NCBI GenBank assembly: GCA_037176885.1
Contig: JAWWNJ010000116.1
Location: 434,001 to 498,000, forward strand
Direction: 5' to 3'
Length of the DNA: 64,000 nucleotides
Source: Favolaschia claudopus
Taxonomy: Eukaryota > Basidiomycota > Agaricomycetes > Agaricales > Mycenaceae
Both the position numbers and the translations under genes were made by a program. The notes below the pieces were generated by a model, which saw nothing but the letters and a program-made list of their open reading frames with translations, was not told where the DNA came from and did no database searches. Of the stretch, positions 32,801 through 43,069 are shown one piece after another. Positions within the stretch are counted from its first letter, which is position 1, and every line of letters starts with the position of its first letter.

Positions 32801-34065
32801 GGCGGGAAAGCTCAAAATATCTTGTGCCGTGCATGCTCGCAAAGGCGTCCCGCGCCTTTTTATCGTCTTCGTCAATCGCTGAATATTCTGCCGAATGCTT
32901 TCGGTGTTCTTCATTTTCTCGCTTGGGAAACGCTTGGATGCACGCAGTTAGTTCTCAGCAAATCTAAACAACCAATTTGAAAACAATACCGTCAACTTTC
33001 ACGCCTGCCGGCGTTTGAATATCTTTGTGGGTAATCTTACACCGAGTACACGGGAATTGGTTGGACCGGTGGTCGGAAAATCCCCCCACCTTGCACATCG
33101 CGGGATGGTCGCAACAAACACAGACAAGAATCACGCGAATTCGACGCCCTTGGTGTTGTATTAATAAGGTAGAACATCAATTGCCCGAGAGGACTGACCA
33201 TTCGGAAACTTGGGCGTCTTTACCAAAATTCCCTTGTCATACAGCATGAGTAGTTCTATCACGTTTGACGCCATGGTGCGTTGGAACTCGTCACAGGTCT
33301 CTTCATGAGGCCCTGGCCCTAGATGCGTAAGCAACAGATTTCGGGGGCGATATCTAAGGTGTATTAGCAATATTGACAATGAGCATAATCGCACTTGCCT
33401 TTGATGAGGTGGAAGCGCAGTCACGCAAAAGGAGGCTGCTCCAGTTGTATGTGATCCTGCGTCATTGGTTCGGGTGAATGAAAATCTGAAATTGGCATCA
33501 GCAATTCGGATATGTTTGCTCGAATCTATACTGCTCACCCATCCTCTCCAAAACACAGGCCAATTCGGAGCTCGTCGGGGTCAGGACGGTCCGCTGCGGT
33601 GTCAAAAAACTTGCGGCCATCCGGAGCCTTCAAAGATTGACAAATCTCTCCATCTTGTATGTCCGACATCTTCCCAGGCACTCGTTTGCGTTTCAAATAC
33701 GATTCGCAGGCGACCTCGTTCCCTGGACGAGGAAGGCGTGTTCAGATTATTCATAGGGAGAGAGTCGACATCCATTGCTACGTCTTGGTCTGGTGAGACA
33801 GGAAAGGAGCCGGGCATGGCAGGCAAAGTAGCTGATGCTGGGATAGGCTGCGGCTGGGGTTCTGCTTTCCGCCTCTTGGCCATGAACTCTCCAATTGAAA
33901 CAGAAGGTCCAGCTGGCGGCTGGTCGTGCCTCAGGTTTCGCTCACGTTCACGCTTTGCATTCTGACGATGAGCAGCGCGAGACGTCTGGACCGTGGGTTG
34001 ATTTAGTAAGTAGACTTAGATTCATTTGTGGATTTTACGGACTGGGTCGTCGCTTGAGTCCATGT
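29849..34065 (-). pseudogene. Plavaka-type (CACTA) transposase, multi-exon, interrupted by a 953-bp insertion
   Basis: Start taken at about 34065 (MDSSDDPVRK); an earlier start is possible. In order: FNEF-like GEFMAKRRKAEPQPQ (about 33880); PRNLLLTHLGPGPHEE (about 33300), the Plavaka PGP block; RVILVCVCCDHPAMCKVGGF and CTRCKITHKD (about 33040-33130), the CD-PA-K-GF and CxxC region; PSYRYITGITKTQWLDGWIR (about 32660); GWVARLPNQVGYAAGGNLTS-DEWK (about 32440-32520); DPDIFLKFAACCKIILAGTI (about 32180); PNFHYITHIFQIIRDFGPVY and WTFLFERLNKLLKS (about 31890-31975); and the C-terminal DPGPPRLVPVSEILSQACRL (about 30020). The catalytic DDE positions were not individually assigned. The insertion at 30570-31522 separates the last exons. 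Confidence 0.82.
30570..31522. mobile_element. 953-bp TA-inserted element with 27-bp perfect inverted termini
   Basis: Both ends read AGATAGAGAGCGTGGGATCC and onward as a 27-bp perfect inverted repeat, flanked by TA (30568-30569 and 31523-31524). It lies inside the Plavaka transposase gene and so is younger than that element. Internal frames (30741-31055 and 30853-31311) show no transposase motif. A truncated inverted copy is at 48893-49598. Confidence 0.88.
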
Positions 34066-34231
34066 GTAATGGAATTTCGGGAAGCAAGGGAGGGAAAGGA
34101 AGAAGAATGACGTCTACCAAGCCCTTCGGAAATAACCTGGACAAACCTAGACAAACGTAATCAAGCTGACCTCGACAGACCCTGATGCCAGGTGGTCCGA
34201 ATCGGCTTGGATACATCTCGAAAAGGGTCTA

Positions 34232-34324
34232 TCGAAGTGGTACAGATACATGCTAATTCTAGATCTGGCTAGGTTACCTGAAGGACCTATACTCACTCGG
34301 ACCAGATTTGTCCAAAACGCAGTG
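34232..34324 (-). repeat. Right terminal inverted repeat of the CACTA element
   Basis: Inverse of 27876-27968, ending CGCAGTG, followed by the target duplicate ACT. Confidence 0.92.
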
Positions 34325-34417
34325 ACTGTTGTTGATGCCATAAATTAACCGTGGATTCTGGTGATTTGGGGAAGCCCATGACAGCTACTACAAACTGTGC
34401 GGATATGTTGCATACAA

Positions 34418-34621
34418 TAGCGGGTTTGTGCGAAGCGACCCGGGTCGCTTTGGGACCGCTCAGATCTCGACAACGAGCAGTCTCAGGTGTGAAGTCCCAG
34501 CGACCTAGGAGTGCCCCATGGCAATACTCTTCTAGGTCGCTTAGAGCTCACACCTGGTATCTTTTGTTTCGGAGATCTGAGCGGTCGAAAGGCGACCTGG
34601 GTCGCTCGCACAAACTCTCTG
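34418..34621. mobile_element. 204-bp double-hairpin MITE (GCGACC core)
   Basis: Outer arms carry GCGACCCGGGTCGC-type and CCGCTCAGATCTC palindromes; an inner palindrome surrounds AGCGACCTAG and CTAGGTCGCT. It is 204 bp; a second copy at 53155-53357 is 203 bp. The right terminus in reverse reads AGAGAGTTTGTGCGAGCGAC, related to the TAGAGRG group. Confidence 0.8.
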
Positions 34622-34674
34622 ATATAGGTTTGATGCTCCGAGTCAAACGTCCCAGAATTAGGACCCACATGCTG

Positions 34675-34731
34675 CGCACACGCCCAAAGCCATCTGGTGG
34701 CTCGTATGGCTTTTGCGCAAACAGGTTAATT
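34675..34731 (-). repeat. MITE fragment, inverted relative to 27664-27722
   Basis: CTGCGCACACGCC, AGCCATCTGGTGGCTCG and GGCTTTTGCGCAAAC match the other copy in reverse complement. Confidence 0.7.
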
Positions 34732-34893
34732 ACGCTGGACCCAGGAGTAGAAGGCAGTTGCATGATTAGTGAGGGCGACGGCGACGGTGAGGGCGAAGAG
34801 CAAGGAGTTTGTCTGCAAATTGAGGACGTCATTGAAAGCTCGGTCCAAATCGGGCTGTCTTCGGGCAGTGAGCCGTAGATAACCCGTAGCTAT

Positions 34894-35106
34894 TAGCCTG
34901 TTTGCGATGCAGCCATTGAATGGCTAATGGCTAAACAAGTGTCCAGATTCCGGCGTATTGACAAAAGATACCTCCGGTTCGAGTATCCAAATTTCATTCC
35001 AAGCAGCTCTTCTTGACTTCTACATGAAAGTTTAGCCCATCCAAGTTTCCTAATGCGGAAATCGGTAGCCATTCAATGGCTCCAATGGCTCTTCGCAAAC
35101 CCTCTA
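34894..35106. mobile_element. 213-bp MITE (CCATTGAATGGCT family), copy 1
   Basis: Ends pair as TAG.CTGTTTGCGATGCAGCC and GGCTCTTCGCAAACCCTCTA. The subterminal AGCCATTGAATGGCT is itself palindromic. It sits directly against the truncated Ulp1-like N-terminus. Confidence 0.85.
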
Positions 35107-35128
35107 ATTTAATTCTGGGAGCTTCCTT

Positions 35129-35443
35129 CTAAGAATTATGCGCTTCTTCAATTGAAATACAGGTCACTCGCGAGTAGGCAAAAGCCACTCGTCGAATCGG
35201 CCATAATGGGCTGCATGTCGGCCATTGGATTTCCTCCCGCGAGGACACAATAGTCTCTGGAATGGTCACCGGAACGGTCTGGTCCCAATTCCACTTCGAA
35301 ACACTGCCATCCGGGAGGATGCGCGGAAGGAGATCGTCTCGAACGAGACCAACGACCTCTCCCAGCGTTACATTGGCCATGAACTGGGGAGAGAAACGGG
35401 TTTTGGGATGCGGAGCTGAGTAGGCTTCATACGACTCGGACAT
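35129..35443 (-). pseudogene. N-terminal fragment related to the Ulp1-like gene at 19.4-20.9 kb
   Basis: The start MSESYEAYSAPHPKTRFSPQ resembles MSFIEYATPVATPKYSPQYF of the 20875 gene. Further on, DGSVSKWNWDQTVPVTIPET parallels SIVKSWSFTDNIPSTALGTV with similar spacing. It stops after about 104 codons without the protease core, next to a MITE. Probably a truncated paralogue, or a short gene with an exon downstream that I cannot see. Confidence 0.5.
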
Positions 35444-35820
35444 TGTGGGGAAGAGGGAAAAGAGAAAGGGGAGCCAATTAGCACTTGTGCTTGTATATAT
35501 GAAATTCACGGTGCAAATTGCGCATGATTTCTTGAATTTGCAATGGCCCTCAAAGATCAAAGATGGAATTTGACGAGTTTATATATTTGAATCTTGGGCT
35601 TCGTACTTGAAGCTGCAGACAGAGCACATTTCAGTTGACTAGAGACAAGGTGTATAGCAATCTGTGGTCATTGCAAGCAATAGCCAGATAGAGCAAGAAG
35701 AATGTGAAGCCAGCATCGCGATGATGGCTCTCGCAAAGAAGTGATCGACAGAATGACGTCACGGGTGCCAAATAGCAAAATGCTATTTAGCACCCCGGGT
35801 ACTCCGCCACCCCGAGCTGC

Positions 35821-36021
35821 TGTGCAGCCATTGAATGGCTAATGGCTAAGCAAGTGTCCTAATTCCTGCGTATTGACAAAGGATACCTCCAGTCTGAGTA
35901 TCCGAATTTCATTCCAGGCAGCTCTTCTTGACTTCTACACCAAAGTTTAGCCCATCAAAGATTCCTAATGCGGAAGTCGGTAGCCATTCAATGGCTCCAA
36001 TGGCTCTTCGCAAACCCTCTA
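35821..36021. mobile_element. 213-bp-family MITE, copy 2 (left end truncated)
   Basis: About 90 percent like 34894-35106 over its length by eye, but it begins at GCAGCCATTGAATGGC, lacking the outer TAG..TTTGCGA of the left end. The right end CGCAAACCCTCTA is intact. Confidence 0.82.
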
Positions 36022-36096
36022 ATACCTTCACATTGTGGTAGAGGTGGCCCTGGAGTGGATCAAATTTCACTCAATTGGGGAGATTCACACCAAGTA

Positions 36097-36904
36097 TGAT
36101 AGCGGACACGACTTCATGTCAAGCCGTATTTTCGGTCAAAATTCTTCAAGATTGAAAACTTAGCAGGAACATGGGGAGGGTTTATAGATAAAATTTTCGT
36201 TTCAGAGCATATTACGTAACCCTAACTTAGGGTTAGAAAAGCGCGAAATTTTTGCGCAAATTTTCAAAAGTGTGTGTACCAAACTGGTGATTTCGAGCTG
36301 ACATTTTCATTTTTACCCGGATAAGATGGGCAGTCGAGCATAGTTTGCTCATACATATGTCGTTATAGTTTCCCCTCCATCCGTTACCTAGAAACCGTAT
36401 TTCCCGCTCGCTGTCGCTACTTTTATTTCTTATAATGGACTATATCATAGAATACCTACCACAACCCCGTAGCCTGCTTGTACACACCCAGGGCTAACTC
36501 AGCTAGCCAGTACTGCCGCGTAGCCCTTCCGGCCAGGTACGGCATGAATAGAACTCAAGTTCAAGTTCAAGTTCAAGAGCATACAAATTTGTTTGAGCCC
36601 TCCAATATGTACCTCCCCCACACGCTTATGGCGGCCGGTTGGGCTTTTTCGCGGCTTCGGCAGACATTTGATATCTTGATGGGATCACATCGCCACCGGC
36701 TATTGGCCGGGCCGGACCGAAAGCGCGAAATCTGTCGTGCGAAAAATAGTTTTTCAGATTTTTAAGCTTTTGAACCGGGGATCTGTAGATCCCAATCTTT
36801 TGGTGCTTTCTACACAGTTTCAGCACAACTGGGTCAAATGTGACTGCTCAATAACGATTTCTATTTTCGGTAATTGGCTTGTCACGAAGTCGTGTCCGCT
36901 ATCA
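36097..36904. mobile_element. 808-bp TA-inserted element with TGATAGCGGACACGACTTC termini
   Basis: Terminal inverted repeats start TGATAGCGGACACGACTTC and are flanked by TA (36095-36096 and 36905-36906). No transposase motif. The interior includes AACCCTAACTTAGGGTTAG and a tandem TCAAGT run (36550-36575). A shorter copy is at 60673-61213. Confidence 0.85.
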
Positions 36905-36924
36905 TAGGCATGCGCGATGCCAGC

Positions 36925-37030
36925 ACTGATGGCGTACCCGTGGCAGATCAGCTGCCAGAACTCAGCACAGCCATACGATTTCTGACAAAAGGGGGGAGCA
37001 AGCTCCCCCAATCAATCAGACGTCAAAAGC
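36925..37030 (-). repeat. Repeat ending GGGGGGAGCAAGCTCCCCC, copy 1
   Basis: TGATGGCGTACCCGTG, CAGCCAT and AGGGGGGAGCAAGCTCCCCC recur at 44690-44800 in the same order. The end is a 16-bp palindrome around AGCAAGCT, like a stem-loop. Confidence 0.75.
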
Positions 37031-38001
37031 TGTCATTGTAATTACAGATTAGGAAGGAGCTCCGCGCTCTCACGGATTGCGTATAAACGTCTGCCGAGAC
37101 TACTATTGTCACGTTTACATATTGTACCTGGGACGTTTACAATGGGCTACTTTTACAAAGGGCAACTTCCCGTTTCAGTTATTTGTAACCACAATTTCAA
37201 TTGGCGGCACGATCCTTCCTGCGTCATACGCACCTGGAACCCCGGTGAGAGCCCAAAGAGCGCGAACAATTTTCTGGTCGTCGCCCTTCAGCCGCTCAAA
37301 GCTGCGAGAGCTGATCCGTGCAAGCACGCAGTCACATTCTGAACGTTTTCCACAGATGCCAAGCCTGCAGACGAGACTACGAGAAAATACCGCCGCTGTG
37401 GAATTCATTCTGATCATTAGAATGAAACCGATGGAGAGAGAACACACCAACGATAGGCTTTAAGCTGACACTGTTGGTTGTGGGAACCGGTCCGTTTATG
37501 CGTGAAGTCAAACTCATGATCGTTCCCGGCAGCTCACAAGCAGCCGGAGCAGCAACATGTGCTCGATGCATGGGCATGGGAGAGGATGTCCTGTATATAA
37601 GGCTGGGAAGGCTCTCAGTTGAAGCTCATAACTTACTGTCTCCCAACTTCCATCCCGCGTTGCTGTGTGGGCTGAGTGCATGTGCCAGATGCTGAGTAAA
37701 TATCTCTGTCCACGGTTCCTGCCACCTCTGGCGTGCCATTGATTGAGATATTTGCAAGGTAAGGGGACTCCACAATTCTCATACCAATGTAGGGGGGTAA
37801 GGGCTCCGAAGCTTCATACGTAGGTGGGGTATCCTCCTCTGCTAATATATTGTATCTTCTTGCGCCGGGTAGCACAAGGTTTCCCTCGAAATAAACTCCT
37901 GATTTGTATTCCGAGCACTCAAGTTAACACTCACCGACTTGATTCGCGCTATGACGACAATAGCGCCGAAACTACCCAACTTTGCCGATACGACTTCATT
38001 A
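37030..38001. other. No assignable gene
   Basis: The minus frame 37175-37450 (KIVRALWALTGVPGAYDAG) is not recognised. Around 37596 a TATATAAGG box lies within a GC-balanced stretch that might be promoter or LTR U3 sequence; no matching second LTR was found in the window. Confidence 0.35.
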
Positions 38002-38432
38002 GGGTATATCACAGTAGCGGATTTGGCGGATTTGAGGCTCGATTTGGATTTGGATTTGAGCAAAAGTCACAGTTGTCACACATGCTGTCATTCGGCAACA
38101 TCGTCTCGGCATCAGACGGCAGAGATACAAAGCCTCACTTGATTTCATTCCCCTCTCCTACTGTCAGCCTGTCGCGGTTCCTGTTGCTACAACTAGTAGT
38201 TTTGAACCTCTGGAATCTCAAATACCAGGCAAAAGCGCACTGGCACGCGTTCAAAACTTGTCTTCGCTCAAGCGGCAAGAATGTACGTGATGCCTGGGCT
38301 GATCCACAGCCTCTCCCAGCTGATCCCGCGGACTTTTCCGAAGTTTGCGGCACTTCGCCGAGTGTCACACTGACTGAAATCGAAATCGAAATCAAGCTCG
38401 AAATCCGCCAAATCCTGTACTGTGATATACCC
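38002..38432. mobile_element. 431-bp TA-inserted MITE with GGGTATATCACAGTA termini
   Basis: Perfect 15-bp outer termini continue as an imperfect pair (GGATTTGGCGGATTT on both sides), flanked by TA (38000-38001 and 38433-38434). GGATTT is tandemly repeated in the left subterminal zone and GAAATC in the right. No coding signal. Confidence 0.87.
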
Positions 38433-39271
38433 TATTGGGCCCAAGCAACAAGTTGCAAGTGGGAAGCGGAGTCGATGCGAAGTCCCTCATGAGCCTTTGC
38501 CAAGCCTGACAGCACACCACGACAGCTGACACCGGGCGACAGGATGCTGGGAAGTCTCCCAGGACTGTGGGAAAGGGAGGATCTACTCCTTCAGTTGCGC
38601 GCCGTTGAATTAACTTTGACAACGGACCAAGGGCTCCTACGCAGCCAATACACAACCAAGATTCGAGACCCGGGCAAAGCGCCTATGCTTGAATCGAGTG
38701 CGCTTTGACGAGGTTTTGAACAAAATCACACGCCTTCTCAGAAGAACTTCCGAAATATGGTGCCCTCCGCTTAGTCACCGCCAAAAATGTACTAGTCCCA
38801 AATCGGCCGAAGGCCGAATTTTTTTTTGTATATACCTCTTTTCGCCTGCAGAAAGACACTTTTCTACATCTACACTGTCTATAATACGTCTGCCCGTCTT
38901 CCATGGTCCGCAAACGAAAATACTTAGTCGAGGTAAGCTATCTCGTTTCTGCTCACCCATATACATAGCTCAACAACTTCACCAGAAAAATGATAATGAG
39001 GTTGCTGTCATTGCACCTCTTGCAAACCTCTCGACGAATATATGTCCTCTCTGACTAGCATATGTTATGCTGCTTTCTATCTTGCTCATGTCCGAGTTCC
39101 AGGTTCACATGTCTATCATGCACACGAGCAATGCCCGCCGTATGCAATCCCTCTATTCATACGTCTATCCTCAGCTCTGACATCCACCGACAGACCTGGT
39201 CGCACCTTCACTCGGTTGTTGCTGTCCCTCGCTTTCGACACCACTCGGCACGCACGCAACTCCGTCGTCCC
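38433..39271. other. No gene seen
   Basis: Short frames without motifs. Includes a poly-T tract at 38818-38827 and a CGGCCGAAGGCCG palindrome near 38800. Confidence 0.4.
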
Positions 39272-39484
39272 TAGAGGGTTTGCGATGAGCCATTGGAGCC
39301 ATTGAATGGCTAACAATCTCCCGATTAGGAGACTTTGATGGCCCAAACATTGATGTCGAATCACAGAAGTGCCGCCTGGAATGAAGTTTGGATGCTGAGA
39401 CCTGGGTTAGCCTTTGTCGATGCGCCGGAATCTCGACTTTTGTGTAGCCATTGGCCATCCAATGGCTGCATCGCAAACTCGCTA
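39272..39484. mobile_element. 213-bp MITE (CCATTGAATGGCT family), copy 3
   Basis: Left end TAGAGGGTTTGCGATGAGCC, right end GCATCGCAAACTCGCTA. It has the same 213-bp length as copy 1, but the internal sequence differs, so only the ends and hairpins are shared. Confidence 0.8.
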
Positions 39485-39839
39485 TTGTCGATCTTGCTCT
39501 TTTTCGACACCATCACCGGCCTCGACACCGGCACCGCACCCGTGCCCGGCTTTGGCTTCGGGATCCCGACCATCGTCATTGTCTCGTGCTCTTCGGGGAA
39601 CCTAGTGGCGCCTGTAAGCGCACGGGACAAAAACACTGGGGCCAAGAAGAAGGGAGGACAAACTGCCATCCTTCTCAAATGAACTCAATTCTCATCCTTG
39701 ATAACTACTCCCTTTGCAGCTCGCGAAACCACCCTAGTCCACTTCGAGATCTATTTACATTGTAAAGGGAAAAAATGCCACATTTTTACGGCATGTCCGA
39801 GGGACCGTACGGCAGAAATTTGGCAGGGGCGGTAAAGGT

Positions 39840-39945
39840 ACCGGCGGGCTCAATCGGGGCCCTAGCCCTTAGTCACCGGGTAGATTGCCGGTACCCCCTT
39901 GTTTCGGGAGACCGCAAAAAGTAACTTGAGTTAGGTTACTTGTAC
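39840..39945 (+). repeat. Repeat module TAGCCCTTAGTCACCGG, copy 1
   Basis: TAGCCCTTAGTCACCGGGTAG through GCCGGT.CCCCCTTG recurs at 61468-61508. The next part, GGAGACCGCAAAAAGTAACTT, recurs inverted at about 61752-61775. Shared pieces of one scrambled element. Confidence 0.75.
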
Positions 39946-40409
39946 TTACTTAAGTACACGCTATTCCGCTTGTCAACTATTACATAATATAATCTTGCTT
40001 AACTTTGACCACCATGTCCTACGGTTAAGAGAGATCTCAACGAGCGGCGGCGCTACCGCCGAAGGCTAACCACCCAGGACCCGTTGCTAGCCTGAAGCCT
40101 GAACATGCGTATAACTGTTCCCCGTGTCTCCTAGGTCACAGGAGCCCGACTGAGGGTCATACAATCCCTTACCGATGGGTTACAACGGCCTTACGACTCA
40201 CGACGACCTCCTCCTCCTCCGCTCTTCCTCTACCGACACCGTCTAGCGCCGTAGTGGCTGCTTTGGAGGTCCTGCTTCAATACCGTGAAGCCATGCGAAC
40301 TGGGGGTGACATCAGATTTTGCCCCCACAGGACTCGTGTGCCACGTCTTGGCCACGTCACCCTGGTCAACATCCATGAGCGAGAACAAAGCGAGAACGTA
40401 GATCCCCCC

Positions 40410-40570
40410 TCACCGGGAACTTCTCCATTCCGAGGGTGATGGCGAAACGGTCCAGGTTCCCACGGTGGGTCATTCCCGTTCCCCAAGGTGTTTTACCCCA
40501 AGGGGAAATCCCTCGGCCGGGAAAACGCGTTTTCGGCACCCAGGAAAGGCTTAAATGCCTGGGCCGGCAC
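40410..40570 (+). repeat. Dispersed repeat (GGGAACTTCTCCATTCCGAG), copy 1
   Basis: GGGAACTTCTCCATTCC, GGTGATGG.AAACGGTC, CCAAGGGGAAATCCCTCGG and GTTTTCGGCACCCAG recur in order at 53830-53970; the first part recurs inverted at 46748-46822. Confidence 0.85.
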
Positions 40571-41110
40571 GTGACAGGGAAAAATCTCGTAAATTGGTAT
40601 ATTCTGACGGTGAAACATAGTGGGAAACAACTGTGTACATGCAGGTACGCGCCTCGCATTTTTGCACTCTATCACGGATTTTCTTGAGATTTCTGCTTTT
40701 TGGCTACTTTCTTGCCCAGATGCGCGAACACGCCAAGAACACGTCAATCACATCAAGCCGGACGCAGCCGATGCAAAAAACCAAGTTGTACGAAAGCGCG
40801 GCCTGGCCTGGCACGACCAGGGCCGCGCCGGAATAAATTTCTGATTTTTCGGCGCCTTTTGGCAAAATTTGTGACTGGTTTTCGCTATTCGTAACTTACA
40901 GCTATCTACAAAACACTGGAGCGCTCTGAAAAAAAGTTCCCATTGATGCGATAACGTCAATTACCATATGAGGTAGGCACTGCCGGATACATTGCGTCGA
41001 CGGCTGGCGCGTCAGGGCGGGGCGACCTCGTGTTGCAGCCTATGCAATTTCTTGATTGGACATCCCGTTGGCGGCCATGGTAATCATGAGCCGCTTGTGT
41101 GCAGGAGGGA
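40571..41110. other. No gene seen
   Basis: Short frames only. A long terminal repeat starts at 41111. Confidence 0.4.
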
Positions 41111-41518
41111 TGGCCGGCAGGTCAACTTCCCCTTCCTGGGTTCATTTCCCTTTACCTCATTTGGTCTCGGCAATCGTATGGTATATTTACTCTGTACGTA
41201 GCTAGCCAAACAATTAAGCTTCTTGATCCCAAACCACCACGACCGACGCGACCAGTGACACGAGTGCCTCACCGAGGGCAAGTCGCCAGTGAACCCTTTC
41301 CAACAGAGGAGTCAAATACTCCTTCAAATTCGCATTTCCGAGCCCGACGCGTACTCTGAGCTTCCGCGCCGTTCTCATATTCCGAGCCCCTCTTTTCATT
41401 CTACGCCTCTACGACTTTCTGGGACATTTACCTTCATTTTCCATACACCTTTGCCCTGTATCCACCGGACTTCCGACCCACATTTCTGTCTACCAGCATC
41501 GAACTCATCTCGGCGACA
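41111..41518 (+). repeat. 5' LTR, 408 bp
   Basis: Direct repeat of 42588-42995, starting TGGCCGGCAGGTC and ending CTCGGCGACA. Confidence 0.92.
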
Positions 41519-41658
41519 GTGGAGCCCACCGCGAGGGAAGGTTCTTCTAACGAACCTTCTTCTGGGTCAATTGTGTTGTCTGCGTGTGTTTACCTTCACT
41601 TACACTCCCTCCTTCGAGCTCTCTCTCATCCCCCGCGCCCTCTACGCTGTCCACGATG

Positions 41659-42480
41659 CTTCCTCATGTCCGTCACGCCACGCCTCGAGGCATGTCCGCT
41701 TGCGAGCCGAGTTCCGCGTCGTTAGCCGAGCGATTCCGCATCGAACTCGAACGTGCAATCGCGCATGTTGTGGCGTCGGAGTCCGCTCGCTCCCTTGCAC
41801 CCAAACCTCGATCGCGCCGCTGCTTCGTCTGCGGGAGAGCCAACTTCCACGAGCTCGACTTTCGTGCGTGCCCACGTACTGCCGTTCTTGTGCGCCGATC
41901 ACTTGCGAAATTTAATGAACACGGACGACTTGTATGTTTCGATGGATCTGCGCTCCCGATGACGCGACATCCCGGCGGCGTTGCTGGGCATTTGATTTCA
42001 CGCTCGAACTACCCCCTTCGCGTTTCCCCGCGTGAATCAGAGCCTGCACCGATTCCTGCACCTGCTCCCACTCCCCACGATATTCCATTGCCGACATGCC
42101 CATCACCAATCGAGCGCGTGCGCGGTACGGATTTTCCTGCGACAGATCCCGGTGTTTCTCGTTTCAATTTCCCCGTGCCTACGTTCCACTCGAGTTTCCC
42201 CCACCACGATCTACACATTCTGCCCCCTCGTTCTGCTTTCATGCCTCCGCCGGCACCGCTCACGTTGAATGATTTCCTCACTCCCGAAGGCAAGATCTTA
42301 CATTGCGCGGAGGTGTTTTTCAAAGTGGTGTTGTTGGATTCACTCACTGATGTGTCATTCCGACATTTACTTCTCAATCTCGTGGCGATCGTAGGGAATT
42401 TGCATGCGCAGCATCCATTCACGTTGCGAGACGCTTTGTGGCCCGTGTTCTTGAGCATATTGCGATCTCCAGCGCGTTGA
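41659..42480 (+). CDS. Gag-like zinc-knuckle protein of the LTR element
   Basis: Capsid-type protein expected to package the element RNA. The start at MLPHVRHATP (about 41656-41659) is preferred to one about 75 bp upstream because the upstream part is low-complexity proline and serine. After a helical stretch (LAERFRIELERAIAHVVASE) comes CFVCGRANFHELDFRAC, a Cys-Cys-His-Cys knuckle with atypical spacing, then LVRRSLAKFNEHGRLVCFDG and SALPMTRHPGG, the post-knuckle segment typical of Ty3/gypsy Gag proteins of mushrooms. A proline-rich linker and a C-terminal helical region (ILHCAEVFFKVVLLDSL) complete it. The reading frame is intact, consistent with a young copy. No aspartic protease DTG motif. 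Confidence 0.75.
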   Translation, partial: LPHVRHATPRGMSACEPSSASLAERFRIELERAIAHVVASESARSLAPKPRSRRCFVCGRANFHELDFRACPRTAVLVRRSLAKFNEHGRLVCFDGSALPMTRHPGGVAGHLISRSNYPLRVSPRESEPAPIPAPAPTPHDIPLPTCPSPIERVRGTDFPATDPGVSRFNFPVPTFHSSFPHHDLHILPPRSAFMPPPAPLTLNDFLTPEGKILHCAEVFFKVVLLDSLTDVSFRHLLLNLVAIVGNLHAQHPFTLRDALWPVFLSILRSPAR

Positions 42481-42587
42481 CGGTAGACTGCGTCTATGTT
42501 TCGGATTCTCTCAAGCTGCCGTCCATCCCCTTCATTGAGCTAACTCGAGGTCGAGTTCATAGTTTCCCCCACTGTGGAAGGGTGAGA

Positions 42588-42995
42588 TGGCCGGCAGGTC
42601 AACTTCCCCTTCCTGGGTTCATTTCCCTTTACCTCATTTGGTCTCGGCAATCGTATGGTATATTTACTCTGTACGTAGCTAGCCAAACAATTAAGCTTCT
42701 TGATCCCAAACCACCACGACCGACGCGACCAGTGACACGAGTGCCTCACCGAGGGCAAGTCGCCAGTGAACCCTTTCCAACAGAGGAGTCAAATACTCCT
42801 TCAAATTCGCATTTCCGAGCCCGACGCGTACTCTGAGCTTCCGCGCCGTTCTCATATTCCGAGCCCCTCTTTTCATTCTACGCCTCTACGACTTTCTGGG
42901 ACATTTACCTTCATTTTCCATACACCTTTGCCCTGTATCCACCGGACTTCCGACCCACATTTCTGTCTACCAGCATCGAACTCATCTCGGCGACA
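42588..42995 (+). repeat. 3' LTR, 408 bp
   Basis: Direct repeat of 41111-41518; preceded by a purine tract. Confidence 0.92.
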
Positions 42996-43069
42996 CCTCA
43001 CAAGTCCCCTACCTCCTAAAGTAGGTCAAAAGGTGATGAGAGCGCGATGAGCGGCCGTGAACAAGTGAG

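Larger units (their letters stand above)
27876..34324. mobile_element. Complete CACTA/Plavaka-type DNA transposon, 6449 bp
   Basis: Terminal inverted repeats of 93 bp (27876-27968 and 34232-34324) start CACTGCGTTTTGGAC and differ at two positions. The element is flanked by a 3-bp direct repeat ACT (27873-27875 and 34325-34327), the target duplication size of EnSpm/CACTA elements. It carries two convergent spliced genes: an accessory gene on the plus strand and a Plavaka transposase on the minus strand. The transposase gene is interrupted by a 953-bp TA-inserted element, so this copy is probably not autonomous now. Confidence 0.92.
41111..42995 (+). mobile_element. 1885-bp LTR element coding only for a Gag-like protein
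   Basis: Two 408-bp direct repeats, identical as far as I can see, flank 1069 bp. The repeats start TGG and end ACA. A TGGAGCCCACCGCGAGGG stretch right after the 5' repeat could be the primer-binding site, and GGAAGGGTGAGA just before the 3' repeat is a good polypurine tract. There is one long gene with a zinc knuckle and no protease, reverse transcriptase or integrase, so it depends on another element. Identical LTRs mean recent insertion. No 5-bp target duplication is visible (AGGGA versus CCTCA). Confidence 0.88.

Noticed and set aside
36221..36240. Interstitial telomere (AACCCTAACTTAGGGTTAG)
   Set aside because: Only one unit on each side, and the same motif recurs inside the second copy of that element (about 60788), so it is part of the element.
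37450..37740. Solo LTR with TATA box
   Set aside because: No second copy, no clear TG..CA ends and no target duplication were found.
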